A DNA stretch of 64,000 nucleotides from Chersky-806 sp038252255 (GCA_038252255.1 JBBSAM010000002.1:62001-126000); one strand, 5' to 3'. Counted from the stretch's first letter, positions 42,457 through 51,916 are shown. The notes: generated by a model not told the origin, from the sequence alone. Translations and numbers: made by a program.

Positions 42457-43335
42457 TTACTCGAGGCCCTGCTCGCGCAGGTACTCCTCGAACGCCTCGG
42501 CCAACGCGTCGCCACTCGGGATCTCGTCGGGGTCCACGTCACCGTCTCCGGCGATCGTGGGTTCGTCCGACTGCTCCTCGAGCGCGCGCACGTAGTCCCG
42601 CATCTCGTCGTCGGAGTCGACCGCGCTCTCGACCCGGGCCTTCCACGCTTCGGAGGCGACGGCCAGCTGGCGCAGGTCGAGTGGCCGGCCGGTGAGTGCC
42701 GCGAAGCGGTCCAGGAGCGCGCGGATGGCCGGTGGGTTCGGCGGGGTCGCGACGTAGTGCGGGACCGGAGCCCAGAACGATGCGGACGCGAGGCCGGCCG
42801 TTCGGCACGCGTCGTGGAGGACGCCGACGATCCCGGTAGGCCCCTCGTAGTGCGAGCGCTCCAGGCCGAGTCGCTCCATCAGCACGGTGTCGGTGGTGCT
42901 GCCGGTGACCCGGATCGGCTGTGAGTGGGGGCTGTCCGCGAGCAGCGCACCGAAGGTGACTACCGTGGTGCAGCCGGTCTCGCGGGCGACCTCGAGCACG
43001 GTGTCGCAGAACGAGCGCCACCGGAGATTCGGTTCGGGGCCGGAGAGCAGGACGAGGTCCGGGCCTGCGCCGTTCGCCGGCGCGGCGGAGAACTCGAGCG
43101 TGGGCCAGCGCAGCTCGCGGATGACGCCGTCGATCAGCTCGACGGTCGGCCGGTTGGACTGGAAGTCGTAGTGCTCGTCCGGGTCGATCGTCGCGAACGG
43201 GCGGGCGGCGAAGTGCTCGGCCAGCCATGCGACCGCATCGGACGCGGCGTCGCCCGCATCGTTCCAACCCGTGAATCCGGCGACCAGCACCGGCTCACGA
43301 AGCTGCGGTCGCGCGTCCCAGCGCAGGGCACTCAT
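42457..43335 (-). CDS. PAC2 family protein
   Basis: 292 residues of the proteasome-assembly-chaperone-2-like family widespread in actinobacteria (LREPVLVAGFTGWNDAGDAASDAV, FGALLADSPHSQPIRVTGS, GPTGIVGVLHDACR, PHYVATPPNPPA). An acidic carboxy-terminal tail ends in EEYLREQGLE. Bacterial members have no firm function; a link to the actinobacterial 20S proteasome has been proposed. ATG at 43335. Twenty-six bases downstream of the kinase-like gene on the same strand. Confidence 0.88.
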   Translation of the reverse strand: MSALRWDARPQLREPVLVAGFTGWNDAGDAASDAVAWLAEHFAARPFATIDPDEHYDFQSNRPTVELIDGVIRELRWPTLEFSAAPANGAGPDLVLLSGPEPNLRWRSFCDTVLEVARETGCTTVVTFGALLADSPHSQPIRVTGSTTDTVLMERLGLERSHYEGPTGIVGVLHDACRTAGLASASFWAPVPHYVATPPNPPAIRALLDRFAALTGRPLDLRQLAVASEAWKARVESAVDSDDEMRDYVRALEEQSDEPTIAGDGDVDPDEIPSGDALAEAFEEYLREQGLE

Positions 43336-43361
43336 GCAACCGATGGTAGGCGGTGGTGCGG

Positions 43362-44414
43362 TCAGCCCCGAAGAGCGGCGATCGACGAGTGGTTTGCCTG
43401 GTCGAGCGCGCCGTTGATCAACAGGTCGACCGTGTGGCCCATCGCGTCGAAGCCTTCGCCCAAGGTCTTGCCCATCTTGAAGCGGGCGTGGATGCCCTCG
43501 ACGATGATCGCGAGCTTGAAGGAGGCGAACACGACGTACCAGTCGAGCGCGTCCACCGCGTGGCCGCTCTTGCGCGCGTAGCGCTCGACGATGTCGTCGG
43601 ACGAGAGGAACCCCGCCTGCTCGTCGATCACCGCGCCCGTGGCGATGATCTGCGCGCCGGCATTGCCCCAGTAGAGAAGGAACAACCCGAGGTCGGCCAG
43701 CGGGTCGCCGAGGGTCGACATCTCCCAGTCCAGCACCGCGACGATCCGTCCCGGGTCGTCGCTCGCCATCATCGTGTTGTCGAGGCGGTAGTCGCCGTGG
43801 ACGATGGTCGGGGGACCGGATTCGGGGAGCGCGGCCCGCAGCCGGCGCGCGAGCTCGTCGACCTCCGCGAAGTCGCGCGTCTTCGACCGTTCCCATTGCT
43901 CGCCCCAGCGCCGGATCTGCCGTTCGAGGTAGCCGTCCGGATGGCCGAAGTCGCCGAGGCCCGCGGCGACGAAGTCGACGCGGTGGATCTGGGCCAGCAC
44001 GTCGACCAGCTCCTCGGAGAGCCGCCGTGCGTCGGCCGCGCTCAGCGCGGTGAGTGACGCGCCGTCGCGGTAGATGATGCCCTCGACCTTGTCCATGACG
44101 TAGAACGGCGCGTCGTTGACCTCGAGGTCCTCGCACAGCGCGTAGGTGCGCGGCACGGGCACGCCGGTCCCGGCGAGCGCGCTCATCACCCGGTACTCGC
44201 GGGCCATGTCGTGCGCCGTCGGAAGGACATGCCCGAGCGGTGGCCGCCGCAACACCCACGTCTGCTCGCCGTCCGAGATCGAGTACGTGAGGTTCGAGCG
44301 ACCGCCCGCGATCAGCTCGGCGGTGAGCTCCCCACCGGTCGCGCCGGGGACGTGCTCGGCGAAGTACACGCGCAGCCGCGCGAGATCGACGCCTTCAGGG
44401 ACTTCCTCGGGCAT
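43362..44414 (-). CDS. APH-like phosphotransferase (ACAD10/acyl-CoA-associated type)
   Basis: 350-residue protein-kinase-like fold: nucleotide lobe GGRSNLTYSI and VLRRPPLGHVL, catalytic loop IVHGDYRLDNT, metal motif AVLDWEMSTLGDPLADLG. These are the signatures of the aminoglycoside-phosphotransferase-like group that accompanies acyl-CoA dehydrogenases (4-hydroxyacyl-CoA kinases); antibiotic resistance is unlikely. It is followed on the same strand by PAC2 and preceded 43 bases upstream by whiB. Confidence 0.88.
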   Translation of the reverse strand: MPEEVPEGVDLARLRVYFAEHVPGATGGELTAELIAGGRSNLTYSISDGEQTWVLRRPPLGHVLPTAHDMAREYRVMSALAGTGVPVPRTYALCEDLEVNDAPFYVMDKVEGIIYRDGASLTALSAADARRLSEELVDVLAQIHRVDFVAAGLGDFGHPDGYLERQIRRWGEQWERSKTRDFAEVDELARRLRAALPESGPPTIVHGDYRLDNTMMASDDPGRIVAVLDWEMSTLGDPLADLGLFLLYWGNAGAQIIATGAVIDEQAGFLSSDDIVERYARKSGHAVDALDWYVVFASFKLAIIVEGIHARFKMGKTLGEGFDAMGHTVDLLINGALDQANHSSIAALRG

Positions 44415-44457
44415 TGCGCTCCCCGTCAGTCAAGTGACGGGAGCGTAGACCGGTGGT

Positions 44458-44805
44458 TCAGGCGACCCGGGGGGTGCGCGGCGCGACGGGCTTGCCGTTG
44501 CCCTTGGGGTATCGGGCGACCCGCCCGACGGGCATGTCGACCCGGAAGCCGGCGGCGGCGCGCTCCTCCTCGGACTCGCCACCCCAGAAGCCGTACTCGC
44601 GCTGCTCGCGGGCCCAGTCCCGGCAGGAGTCGAGGACGGGGCACTCGTTGCAGATGGACCGGGCCTTGCTCTCCCGCACCACCCGCGCCTCGGGCCGTTC
44701 GCCGGCCGGCGCGAAGAAGAGCTCGGTGCGGCCCTCGCAGGCCGCGTCGACGGTCCAGGACAACGGTCCCGTATAGATCAAGCTCGAAAGGGTGTCGATT
44801 GCCAC
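44458..44805 (-). CDS. WhiB-family iron-sulfur transcriptional regulator
   Basis: 115 residues binding a [4Fe-4S] cluster through C23, C52, C55 and C61, followed by the turn GFWGG and a basic end (RVARYPKGNGKPVAPRTPR) that would contact DNA. WhiB proteins are confined to actinobacteria and work with sigma factors. Which of WhiB1-7 it matches was not decided; lack of an AT-hook argues against WhiB7. GTG start. Divergent from the LysR gene. Confidence 0.93.
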   Translation of the reverse strand: MAIDTLSSLIYTGPLSWTVDAACEGRTELFFAPAGERPEARVVRESKARSICNECPVLDSCRDWAREQREYGFWGGESEEERAAAGFRVDMPVGRVARYPKGNGKPVAPRTPRVA

Positions 44806-44931
44806 AGCAAGTTCCTCGAATGCTCGTGGGCCCGGGGGAGGGCCACGGTCGGGAAAGGGAGGATCGGGGAGCCGACGGGGGGACCGGCTCCCCGATTCGT
44901 CCTGGGCTCCATGGAACCACTAGGACCCCTG

Positions 44932-44985
44932 ATCTGTCCAACAGGTTGGAGTGATACGTTCTATCGGACCGACAGATGATACTCC
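44932..44985. promoter_or_regulatory. Overlapping dyads in the whiB/lysR gap
   Basis: The 224-base divergent gap contains ATCTGTC (44932-44938) with its complement GACAGAT (44971-44977), and GGAGT (44948-44952) with ACTCC (44981-44985). They lie 45-98 bases before the LysR start, where a LysR-type regulator would bind. No other signal was recognised in the gap. Confidence 0.4.
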
Positions 44986-45029
44986 GTCCATCCACCTCGT
45001 AGAACACCTCGATGTTCCCGGGAGGCCTC

Positions 45030-45953
45030 GTGGAGCTGCGTCACCTGGAGACTCTGATCGCGATCGAGGAGGAAGGGACCTTCACGGCCGCGGCCGACTT
45101 CCTCAGCACCGTGCAGTCCAATGTGTCCGAACAGGTGCGCCAGCTCGAATCCGAGCTCGGCGTGACCCTGCTCGCCCGGGGCCGCTCGGGGGCGACGCCG
45201 ACCGAATCGGGCGAGGTGGTGCTCGCGCACGCCCGCCGGATCCGCCGCGAGCTGGAGCTCATGCGTGAGGACGTCGCCGCCCTCCAGGGACTGCAGGTCG
45301 GGAGCGCGAGCTTCGGGATCGTCGGTACCGCGAGCCGGTGGCTCGTGCCGCGGCTCGTGGCCGACCTCCGCAAGCGCGCCCCCGGGATCGAGCTGCGCGT
45401 GAACGAAGGCGCGTCGGAGCGGCTGCTGGCCGAAGTGCTGAACCAGGAGCTCGCGCAAGCGGTCATCACCGAGCCGGTGCGGGACGAGCGCCTCACGGTG
45501 GAGCGCCTTCTCGACGAGGGCCTGGTCGGTCTCGCGCCGCCGGGAACCGACCTCCCGCCCGAGCCGGTGCCGTTCGAGGTCCTGGCCGAGATGGCGCTCG
45601 TGCTCCCGCCCGCGGCGAACCCGCTGCGGATCGAGATCGAGCAGGCCGCGCGCGCCCGCGGCGTCACGCTGCAGGTCCGGGTGGAGGTCGAAGGCATCCG
45701 GCTCATCGCGGATCTCGTTGCCGCCGGTGCCGGTGTGTCGGTCCTCCCCGAGACCGCGATCCCGCCCGAGCTGTCCTCGGTGCTGATCTTCGCGATCGCC
45801 GATCTCCCGCTCCGTCGGCTCGCCCTCATCTCGCCGAAGGCGGCGCCGCTATCGCTTGCGGACCAAGCCGTCCGGGAGACGGTCCTGCAGATCGTCGGCA
45901 ACGCGCGGTCACGCCCGCCGCGAGCCGGCAGCTCGGCCCGGCAGCGCGTCTAA
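45030..45953 (+). CDS. LysR-family transcriptional regulator
   Basis: 307 residues: winged HTH (ELRHLETLIAIEEEGTFTAAADFLSTVQSNVSEQVRQLE) and a two-lobed effector domain. GTG 45030 was chosen because the family normally starts with ELRHL and GGAGG precedes it; an ATG six codons earlier is possible. It is divergent from whiB and ends overlapping the convergent VOC gene by 4 bases. Target and effector are unknown. Confidence 0.9.
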   Translation: MELRHLETLIAIEEEGTFTAAADFLSTVQSNVSEQVRQLESELGVTLLARGRSGATPTESGEVVLAHARRIRRELELMREDVAALQGLQVGSASFGIVGTASRWLVPRLVADLRKRAPGIELRVNEGASERLLAEVLNQELAQAVITEPVRDERLTVERLLDEGLVGLAPPGTDLPPEPVPFEVLAEMALVLPPAANPLRIEIEQAARARGVTLQVRVEVEGIRLIADLVAAGAGVSVLPETAIPPELSSVLIFAIADLPLRRLALISPKAAPLSLADQAVRETVLQIVGNARSRPPRAGSSARQRV

Positions 45954-46714
45954 CCCGGCGCGAGCACGAACGGCTCTCCGCTCAGCTCCACGGTTCGCGG
46001 CGTCCCCGTGTGATCACCCTCGAGCCGAACGAACCCGGGGGTGGTGTCTGGACCGTGCTCGAGCCGCACGCGCCCGCCGCCGGGCCAGGCGAGCTCGACC
46101 GCGCCTGCGGATTCGTCGACCACCTCTCCGTCGAGCAGGCCGGCGAAGAAGCCGACGGCCGCGGGCAGCGACGGCGTGGACATCACCACCCGGCGGAGCC
46201 GGCACCGGTCGGCGGCTCGCTTGGGCGGCTGCGGCCACCACTCGGGCTCGAAGAACGCGCTTCCGGCTTCGGCTTTCGCTACGAGCTCCGGCGTCCCCGG
46301 GTGATCGGGGTGGACCTGTGCGAGCTGGACCACCGTCCCGTGGGCCTCGCGGGGTTGGAGGAACGCTTCCTTCCAGCTCGGGTCCGTGAGGTTCACGTTC
46401 ACCGGCCGGAACCCGGCTTGGCGGACCCGGCTCAGCGTCGCGGCGAGGTCCGGCACCTTGAACGTGAGGTGGTGCTGGCCCGGCCCGTGGCGCGCGAGGA
46501 ATCGGGCGAGGAAGTCGTTGTGCTCCGGCTGCCACTCGACGAGCAGCTCGACCGTCATCGCCGCCGCGCCCTCGCCGAGGCGCACCTGCACCCAACGAAA
46601 GCCGTAGCCGTCGCCGCCGGCGAAGATCGTTCCGCCGAGGTCGCCGACGGCCGTGCCGAGGGCGGCCCCGATGTCGGTGGTGGCGATCGCGACGTGGTCC
46701 AGGTCGATCGGCAT
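45950..46714 (-). CDS. VOC superfamily protein, glyoxalase-like
   Basis: 254 residues made of two VOC half-barrels: residues 5-130 (LDHVAIATTDIGAALG, HHLTFKVPDLAATLSRVRQAGF) and 170-250 (VVMSTPSLPAAVGFFAGLLDG). Metal-ligand positions are H7 and a histidine/glutamate later in the first half. This arrangement is found in methylmalonyl-CoA epimerase and dioxygenase relatives, but no firm assignment is made. It is followed by no close partner; the PAP2 gene begins 42 bases upstream. Confidence 0.72.
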   Translation of the reverse strand: MPIDLDHVAIATTDIGAALGTAVGDLGGTIFAGGDGYGFRWVQVRLGEGAAAMTVELLVEWQPEHNDFLARFLARHGPGQHHLTFKVPDLAATLSRVRQAGFRPVNVNLTDPSWKEAFLQPREAHGTVVQLAQVHPDHPGTPELVAKAEAGSAFFEPEWWPQPPKRAADRCRLRRVVMSTPSLPAAVGFFAGLLDGEVVDESAGAVELAWPGGGRVRLEHGPDTTPGFVRLEGDHTGTPRTVELSGEPFVLAPG

Positions 46715-46756
46715 GCCCGAGACTCGACCGGGTGGGCCGGCGCGGGCAAGTCGAGC

Positions 46757-47584
46757 TCAGGTGGTGGCGATCGGGTCCGGCTCGAGGTTGATCGTCGGGC
46801 CGTGTCCGGCGCGGGTGAGGATGCGGGCGACCGTGTAACCGATGCCAAAGATCACGAACCCACCGACCGCGTCGAGGAAGTAGTGGTTGGCGGAGATGAC
46901 GATCACCGCGACCGTCAGCACGGGATAGCTCGCCGCCAGCCACTTGACCCACGTGCGCTTCACGCGGGGAACGAGCGCGCACGCGCACCACAGCGCCCAG
47001 CAGCAGTGCACGCTCGGCATCGCCGCGTACTGGTTCGAGATGTTCTTCATCGCGCCCGAGTTGAAGGCCCACAAGGTGGGGTACTTGGCCAGCGTGTCGA
47101 CGAACCCGTAGTGGGCGTTCGGCATGGAGTCGAGCAGGCGCGGCGGCATGAGCGGCCAGAGCCGGAAGCCGATGAGCGCGATCGCAGTGGCGACACCGAG
47201 CGTGTTGCGCCAGCGCGGATAGTCGTTCGGCCACTTCCGGAACAGGAAGACGCCTACCCCGATCGTGATGATGAAGTGCAGCGACCCGTAGTAGTAGTTC
47301 GCGGCCACGACGATCGGCTTGAAGTGCAACGCCCAGCGGTTGACCGTGAGCTCGTGATTGATTCCGAGGGACTGCTGCCAGCCCATCAGCTCCTTGGCGT
47401 GGGCGTACGCCTCGACGGTGTGGACCGCGTCGGCGTTCCGGACCGCGGAGTACACGAGGTAGAAGAGGCCGATGGCCAGCATCTCGGCCCACCAGTAGAT
47501 GACGTGGCCGTCGCGCAGGACCTTCGCGGCCCAGAGCTTGCGGTGGATGCGCGGCACGGCCCGGCGCTCGGTCGTCGCGCTCAC
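46757..47584 (-). CDS. PAP2-superfamily membrane phosphatase (inositolphosphotransferase-like)
   Basis: 275 residues with about six membrane helices. The lipid-phosphatase motifs appear as PSVHCCWALW (motif 2) and SANHYFLDAVGG (motif 3, H-x3-D). This degenerate form is that of the PAP2_3 group, which includes aureobasidin-resistance/inositol phosphorylceramide synthases and actinobacterial relatives. GTG start overlapping the stop of the flippase-like gene, so the two are coupled and may act on the same lipid. Confidence 0.85.
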   Translation of the reverse strand: MSATTERRAVPRIHRKLWAAKVLRDGHVIYWWAEMLAIGLFYLVYSAVRNADAVHTVEAYAHAKELMGWQQSLGINHELTVNRWALHFKPIVVAANYYYGSLHFIITIGVGVFLFRKWPNDYPRWRNTLGVATAIALIGFRLWPLMPPRLLDSMPNAHYGFVDTLAKYPTLWAFNSGAMKNISNQYAAMPSVHCCWALWCACALVPRVKRTWVKWLAASYPVLTVAVIVISANHYFLDAVGGFVIFGIGYTVARILTRAGHGPTINLEPDPIATT

Positions 47585-48579
47585 GGTTGCGAACCCGCCC
47601 CGACCGACGCCTGGTTCCGATGCCCGACTGCGAATGCCGGTGCACCGAGCAGGCTCACGAGCAGCATGGTGAGGTACCAGAGGAGGCCGATGCCGATCGC
47701 CTGGCCGTTGGGAATCCCGAGCGGGTGCAGCAACAGCACGAACATTCCTTCACGCACACCGAGGCCGCTCAGCGAGATCGGGATGACCTGGGCCATGGCC
47801 ACCACCGGGACGAACGCGATCACCGCACCGACGGGAACCGGCGCCCCGATGGTGAGGATGACGAATCCGACCGTGAGCACGACCGACACCTGGTAGATCA
47901 TGGCGGTGCCGAGCACGGCGAGCGCGGCTTTCGGATCGGCCCGGAGCCGGGCGACACCGACGTGGGCCGCGCCGATGAAGCGCATCCAGTTCTCGTGGTG
48001 CTCGAAACGACCGGCCATCCTCGGGTGGGCGGCGAGCAGCAGGATCCCGGCGAGCGCGGCGAGCGCGACCCCGGACACGAGGAGCGCGACCCAGGCGGTG
48101 CTCGAATCCAGCAGCGACGGGTCGATCAGGAAGCCGAACAGGCACAGCACCGGGAGCGCCAGGAAGCCGCTCAACCGCTCTAGGGCGACGGCGGCGAACG
48201 CCGTCTCGCGCGATCCGATGTTCTTCGCCGAACGGGTGATCCGGAGCACGTCCCCGCCGATGGTGGACGGGAGCACGTTGCCGACGAACTGGCCCGCGAA
48301 GTAGTGGCCGGTGAGGGCGCGCAGCGGTACCGGCGCCCCGAAGGCGAGGAGCACCCGCTGCCAGCGCCAGGCCGAAAGCACGATGCCGACGGTGGCCAGC
48401 AGGACGGCGAGGGCGAAGTAGACGAGGGTGGCCAGGTGCCGGTGCTTGGGGAGCGCGCCGTCGAAGTCGATCTTCGTCACCAGGATCGCGAGCAGTGCCG
48501 CGCTCACGACCATGCGGATGCCGAGTCCCCAACGGGCCCAGCGAGAAGGCGCGGGCGGCTCCGACTCTTCCAGCACCAT
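47581..48579 (-). CDS. UPF0104/LPG-synthase-like integral membrane protein
   Basis: 332 residues, about eight helices, with GQFVGNVLPSTIGGDVLRI and the late VPVVAMAQVIPISLSGLGVREG segment typical of the lysylphosphatidylglycerol-synthase membrane domain family (YbhN/AglD). No soluble aminoacyl-transferase domain is attached, so lipid or glycan translocation is more likely than lysinylation. First gene of a two-gene unit with the PAP2 protein. Confidence 0.88.
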   Translation of the reverse strand: MVLEESEPPAPSRWARWGLGIRMVVSAALLAILVTKIDFDGALPKHRHLATLVYFALAVLLATVGIVLSAWRWQRVLLAFGAPVPLRALTGHYFAGQFVGNVLPSTIGGDVLRITRSAKNIGSRETAFAAVALERLSGFLALPVLCLFGFLIDPSLLDSSTAWVALLVSGVALAALAGILLLAAHPRMAGRFEHHENWMRFIGAAHVGVARLRADPKAALAVLGTAMIYQVSVVLTVGFVILTIGAPVPVGAVIAFVPVVAMAQVIPISLSGLGVREGMFVLLLHPLGIPNGQAIGIGLLWYLTMLLVSLLGAPAFAVGHRNQASVGAGSQP

Positions 48580-48692
48580 CTCCCCAGCCTACGGGCTGGG
48601 CCCTATTGGCCGGGAGCCGTCCCGGTCGGCAAGCATGGTGTCCGCGAGCCGTTTTGGCGGCCCGACGGAACGGTACGGATGGGGGGAAGCGC

Positions 48693-49529
48693 ATGAGGGT
48701 TGTCGTCGACGACGGCGTCGGGCTCGAGGTCGTCGAGCAGGGGAGCGGTCCCGCCCTCCTGCTCGTCCACGGGTTCGGCGGGGCGAAGGAGGACTTCTGG
48801 GACCAGGTCGACGCGCTCGCGACCCGGTACCACGTCGTCACGTTCGACCACCGCGGCCACGGTGAGAGCGATGCTCCGGCGGAGGTGGGGGCGTACTCCC
48901 TGGACCGGCTCGCGGCCGACACGCTCGCGGTCGCCGACGCCGTCGGCGCCGACCGGTTCCGGCTCCTGGGCCACTCGATGGGCGGGATGGTCGCCCGCCG
49001 GGTCGTCCTCGCCCACCCCGGCCGGGTCGAAGCGCTCGTGCTCATGGACACCTCCCCCGGCCCGGTGCCGGGGATCGACGGCGAGATCCTCGAGTTGGGG
49101 GCCGCGATGGCGCTCACCGACGGGATGGACGAGCTGAAGCGGGTCATGGATGCGTTCCAGCCACTCGGGACGCCCGCGTACGAGCGGCTGCTGGCCGAGC
49201 GCCCGGGCTACCAGGAGTTCAACGACCGGAAGTGGGCCACCCTCTCGGCCGTGATGTGGGCGACGATGGGTCGCGAGATCCGGGACCAGCCGGACCAGCT
49301 CGCCGCGCTCGCCGCGGTCGAATGCCCGACGCTCGTCATCGTGGGTGAGCAGGACGAGCCGTTCGTCGGCGTGTCGCGCGACATGGCCGAGACCGTTCGC
49401 AGTGCGGAGCTCGTCGTGCTCACCGACGCGGGCCACTCACCACAGTTCGAGAACCCAGGTGCGTGGCTCGCGGCGCTCGAGCGGTTCCTGTCGCGGGTCG
49501 ACCGTCAAGACGAATCCCCCGCGGCGTAG
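48693..49529 (+). CDS. Alpha/beta hydrolase
   Basis: 278 residues: oxyanion HGFGG, FDHRGHGES, nucleophile elbow GHSMGG, acid in GEQDEPF and histidine in DAGHSPQFENP. The ATG at 48693 follows GGGGGAAG. Family members include esterases, haloperoxidase-like and 3-oxoadipate enol-lactonase-like enzymes; the substrate is unknown. Twelve bases separate it from the TPP enzyme, so they are likely cotranscribed. Confidence 0.88.
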   Translation: MRVVVDDGVGLEVVEQGSGPALLLVHGFGGAKEDFWDQVDALATRYHVVTFDHRGHGESDAPAEVGAYSLDRLAADTLAVADAVGADRFRLLGHSMGGMVARRVVLAHPGRVEALVLMDTSPGPVPGIDGEILELGAAMALTDGMDELKRVMDAFQPLGTPAYERLLAERPGYQEFNDRKWATLSAVMWATMGREIRDQPDQLAALAAVECPTLVIVGEQDEPFVGVSRDMAETVRSAELVVLTDAGHSPQFENPGAWLAALERFLSRVDRQDESPAA

Positions 49530-49541
49530 CGAGCCGTCTCC

Positions 49542-51167
49542 ATGACCCAGGAGCTGGGTTCGGGAGGGAAGCTCGCGGCGGAGGTGCTGCGACGGCACGA
49601 CGTCGACACCGTGTTCACGCTCTCCGGCGGTCATCTCTTCCCGTTCTACGACGGGTGCGTGCAGACCGACATCCGGTTGGTGGACGTCCGGCACGAGCAG
49701 ACGGCCACGTTCGCGGCCGAGGGTTGGGCCAAGGTGACCCGCCGGGTCGGAGTGTGCGCGCTCACCGCCGGGCCGGGTGTGACGAACGGGGTGAGCGCCT
49801 TGACCGCCGCGCAGCTGAGCGGCTCCCCCGTGCTCGCGATCGGTGGGCGCGCCCCCGCCGAACGTTGGGGCTCGGGCTCGCTCCAGGAGCTCGATCCGGT
49901 GCCGATCCTCGCCCCGGTGGTCAAGCACGCCGCCACGGCACCGTCCACCGAGGCGATCCCTGCGACCTTCGACGCCGCGTTACGTGCCGCACGCACACCG
50001 CATCGTGGTTCGACGTTCGTCGACGTCGCGCTCGACGTCTTCGTGAACGGTGCCATGGCCGAGATCCCCGACGCGCCCGGGGTTGCCGAGCTCACGGGCG
50101 GCGAGCCGGACCCAACGGCCATCGCGACGATTGCGAAGCTGGTGGCGGACGCAAGGCGCCCGGTCGTGGTCGCGGGTGGCGACGTGTACTGGGATCGGGC
50201 CGAGGTCGCGCTCCAGGCGTGGGCCGAGGTGGCGCGCCTCCCCGTGTTCGCGAACGGGATGGGCCGCGGGACGATCCCGGCCGACCACGAGCTCGCGTTC
50301 GCCCGCGCCCGTTCGGCGGCCTTGAAGGAAGCGGACCTGGTGCTGGTCGCGGGCACGCCGCTCGACTTCCGGCTCGGGTTCGGCGTGTTCGGGGACGCGA
50401 AGGTCGTGCACGTCTGCGACGCGCCCGGGCGCGTCGCCCGTCACGCGCCGCTCGCAGCCTCGAGCGCGGGCGACCTGTCACAAACCTTCAGCGCACTCGC
50501 CGGCGGCGTCGCCGGCGGCGACCACGACGATTGGATCAGCCGCCTCCGTGACGAGGAACGGGCGCGCCGCGCCGTCGACGCCGAAGCTCTCGGTGCCGCG
50601 ACCACGCCGATCAAGCCGCAGCGGATCTACGGCGAGCTGCGCCCACGGCTGGCCCGCGACGCGATCGTCATCGGCGACGGAGGCGACTTCGTCTCGTACG
50701 CAGGCCAGCTCATCGACAGCTACCAGCCGGGTTGCTTCCTCGATCCCGGCCCGTTCGGGTGCCTCGGCATGGGGCCCGGCTACGCGCTGGCTGCCGGCGT
50801 CGCGCATCCCGGTCGCCAGCTGGTGCTGCTCCTCGGTGACGGCGCGATCGGGTTCTCGCTCGGTGACCTCGACACGCTCGTGCGGTTCGGGATCGACGTC
50901 GTGATGATCGTGGGGAACAACGGGATCTGGGGCTTGGAGAAGCACCCGATGGAGTTCTTCTTCGGATACGCCGTGGCTGCCGAGCTCCGACCGGGAACCC
51001 GCTACGACCTCGTGCTCGAAGCGCTCGGTGGGCACGGCGAGCTGGTGGAGGACCCGGCCGAGCTCGGCCCTGCACTCGATCGGGCGTTCGCGACACCGGG
51101 CCCGTCACTCGTGAACGTGCTCACCGACCCCGCCGACGCCTATCCCCGCTCCAGCAACCTCGGCTGA
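49542..51167 (+). CDS. Thiamine-diphosphate enzyme, acetolactate synthase-like
   Basis: 541 residues with the three TPP domains: PYR with activating glutamate in DVRHEQTATFAAEG, central domain (residues 190-330), PP domain with GDGAIGFSLGDLDTLVRFGIDVVMIVGNN. It resembles the oxalyl-CoA decarboxylase/2-hydroxyacyl-CoA lyase branch in having no FAD-specific anchoring I can see. No small regulatory subunit gene is adjacent, so a role in branched-chain synthesis is doubtful. Confidence 0.87.
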   Translation: MTQELGSGGKLAAEVLRRHDVDTVFTLSGGHLFPFYDGCVQTDIRLVDVRHEQTATFAAEGWAKVTRRVGVCALTAGPGVTNGVSALTAAQLSGSPVLAIGGRAPAERWGSGSLQELDPVPILAPVVKHAATAPSTEAIPATFDAALRAARTPHRGSTFVDVALDVFVNGAMAEIPDAPGVAELTGGEPDPTAIATIAKLVADARRPVVVAGGDVYWDRAEVALQAWAEVARLPVFANGMGRGTIPADHELAFARARSAALKEADLVLVAGTPLDFRLGFGVFGDAKVVHVCDAPGRVARHAPLAASSAGDLSQTFSALAGGVAGGDHDDWISRLRDEERARRAVDAEALGAATTPIKPQRIYGELRPRLARDAIVIGDGGDFVSYAGQLIDSYQPGCFLDPGPFGCLGMGPGYALAAGVAHPGRQLVLLLGDGAIGFSLGDLDTLVRFGIDVVMIVGNNGIWGLEKHPMEFFFGYAVAAELRPGTRYDLVLEALGGHGELVEDPAELGPALDRAFATPGPSLVNVLTDPADAYPRSSNLG

Positions 51168-51232
51168 CCCGGCTCGCATCTCTGCGTCGCGTACGCGCGA
51201 TATGCGCTTCGATCGACGCCAAACGGGTCAGC
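51163..51232. terminator. Nested convergent palindromes covering both stop codons
   Basis: GCTGACCCG (51163-51171) pairs with CGGGTCAGC (51224-51232); inside, GCGTCG (51184-51189) pairs with CGACGC (51214-51219). The outer arms contain the TGA of the TPP gene and of the convergent proline-rich gene, suggesting a shared bidirectional terminator. Confidence 0.55.
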
Positions 51233-51860
51233 GGCGAGCCGCGATCTCGCAGACCTTCCAGTCGCCGTCCTCCCGGACGAGCCGGACGGTCACGTGGTAG
51301 TCGATCCCGGCTCGGGTGACGTCGCCGTTGGTGGTGGCGCGGTTGCCGGTCCGATCGAACTCCGTGATGTTGAAGTCGCGCACGCGTCCGTTCGACTGCT
51401 CCCGTTGTGCGAAGTCCGGCTCGCTGATCTGAGCCTTGAACGCCGCGCACCGCAGGTCGTACGCCGCCGAGTACTTCTCGTCGCGCAACGCGGAGAAGTA
51501 GTCGTTCGTCGATTCGATCGGCCCGACGATCGCGCGCACCGCGAACACCACGATCAGCACGACGCTCACCGCGAAGACGGCCAGCACCGGGATCAGGATC
51601 CAGAGCCAGGTCAGGCGGCGCTTCTTGACCGGCGGCGGCGGTGGCTCCCAACCGGAGGCGGCGGGCGCCGGCGGCGTGATCGGTGGTGGCGGCCCGGGTG
51701 GCGCGCCCCATCCGGGCGCGGCGGGTGGCCCGGGTTGCGGTGCGGGGGGCGCGTCCGGCGGGGGTGGTGGTGGAGTCGGGCTCGCCCACCCCGGTTGGCC
51801 GGCGTCGGGGTCCCCACCCGGCGCGCCGCTCGGATCGATCGGGTTCCCGGGATCACCCAT
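51228..51860 (-). CDS. Proline-rich membrane protein with SnoaL/DUF4878-like domain
   Basis: 210 residues: a proline/glycine/alanine-rich cytoplasmic part (1-75), a basic KKRR stop, one membrane helix (about 82-108), and an extracytoplasmic domain (STNDYFSALRDEKYSAAYDLRC, ending DGDWKVCEIAARR) of the lumazine-binding/SnoaL fold. Similar tripartite proteins are numerous in actinobacteria and unassigned. Two cysteines near 137 and 204 could form a disulfide. Confidence 0.75.
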   Translation of the reverse strand: MGDPGNPIDPSGAPGGDPDAGQPGWASPTPPPPPPDAPPAPQPGPPAAPGWGAPPGPPPPITPPAPAASGWEPPPPPVKKRRLTWLWILIPVLAVFAVSVVLIVVFAVRAIVGPIESTNDYFSALRDEKYSAAYDLRCAAFKAQISEPDFAQREQSNGRVRDFNITEFDRTGNRATTNGDVTRAGIDYHVTVRLVREDGDWKVCEIAARR

Positions 51861-51916
51861 GCCTGGAGCGTACCGGCGCGGGAAAGCGCAAGAAGGGAGT
51901 GTCGGAACGGAGGGCA

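Noticed and set aside
43362..44414. Aminoglycoside resistance gene
   Set aside because: The motifs are those of the acyl-CoA-associated APH-like group; no mobile context.
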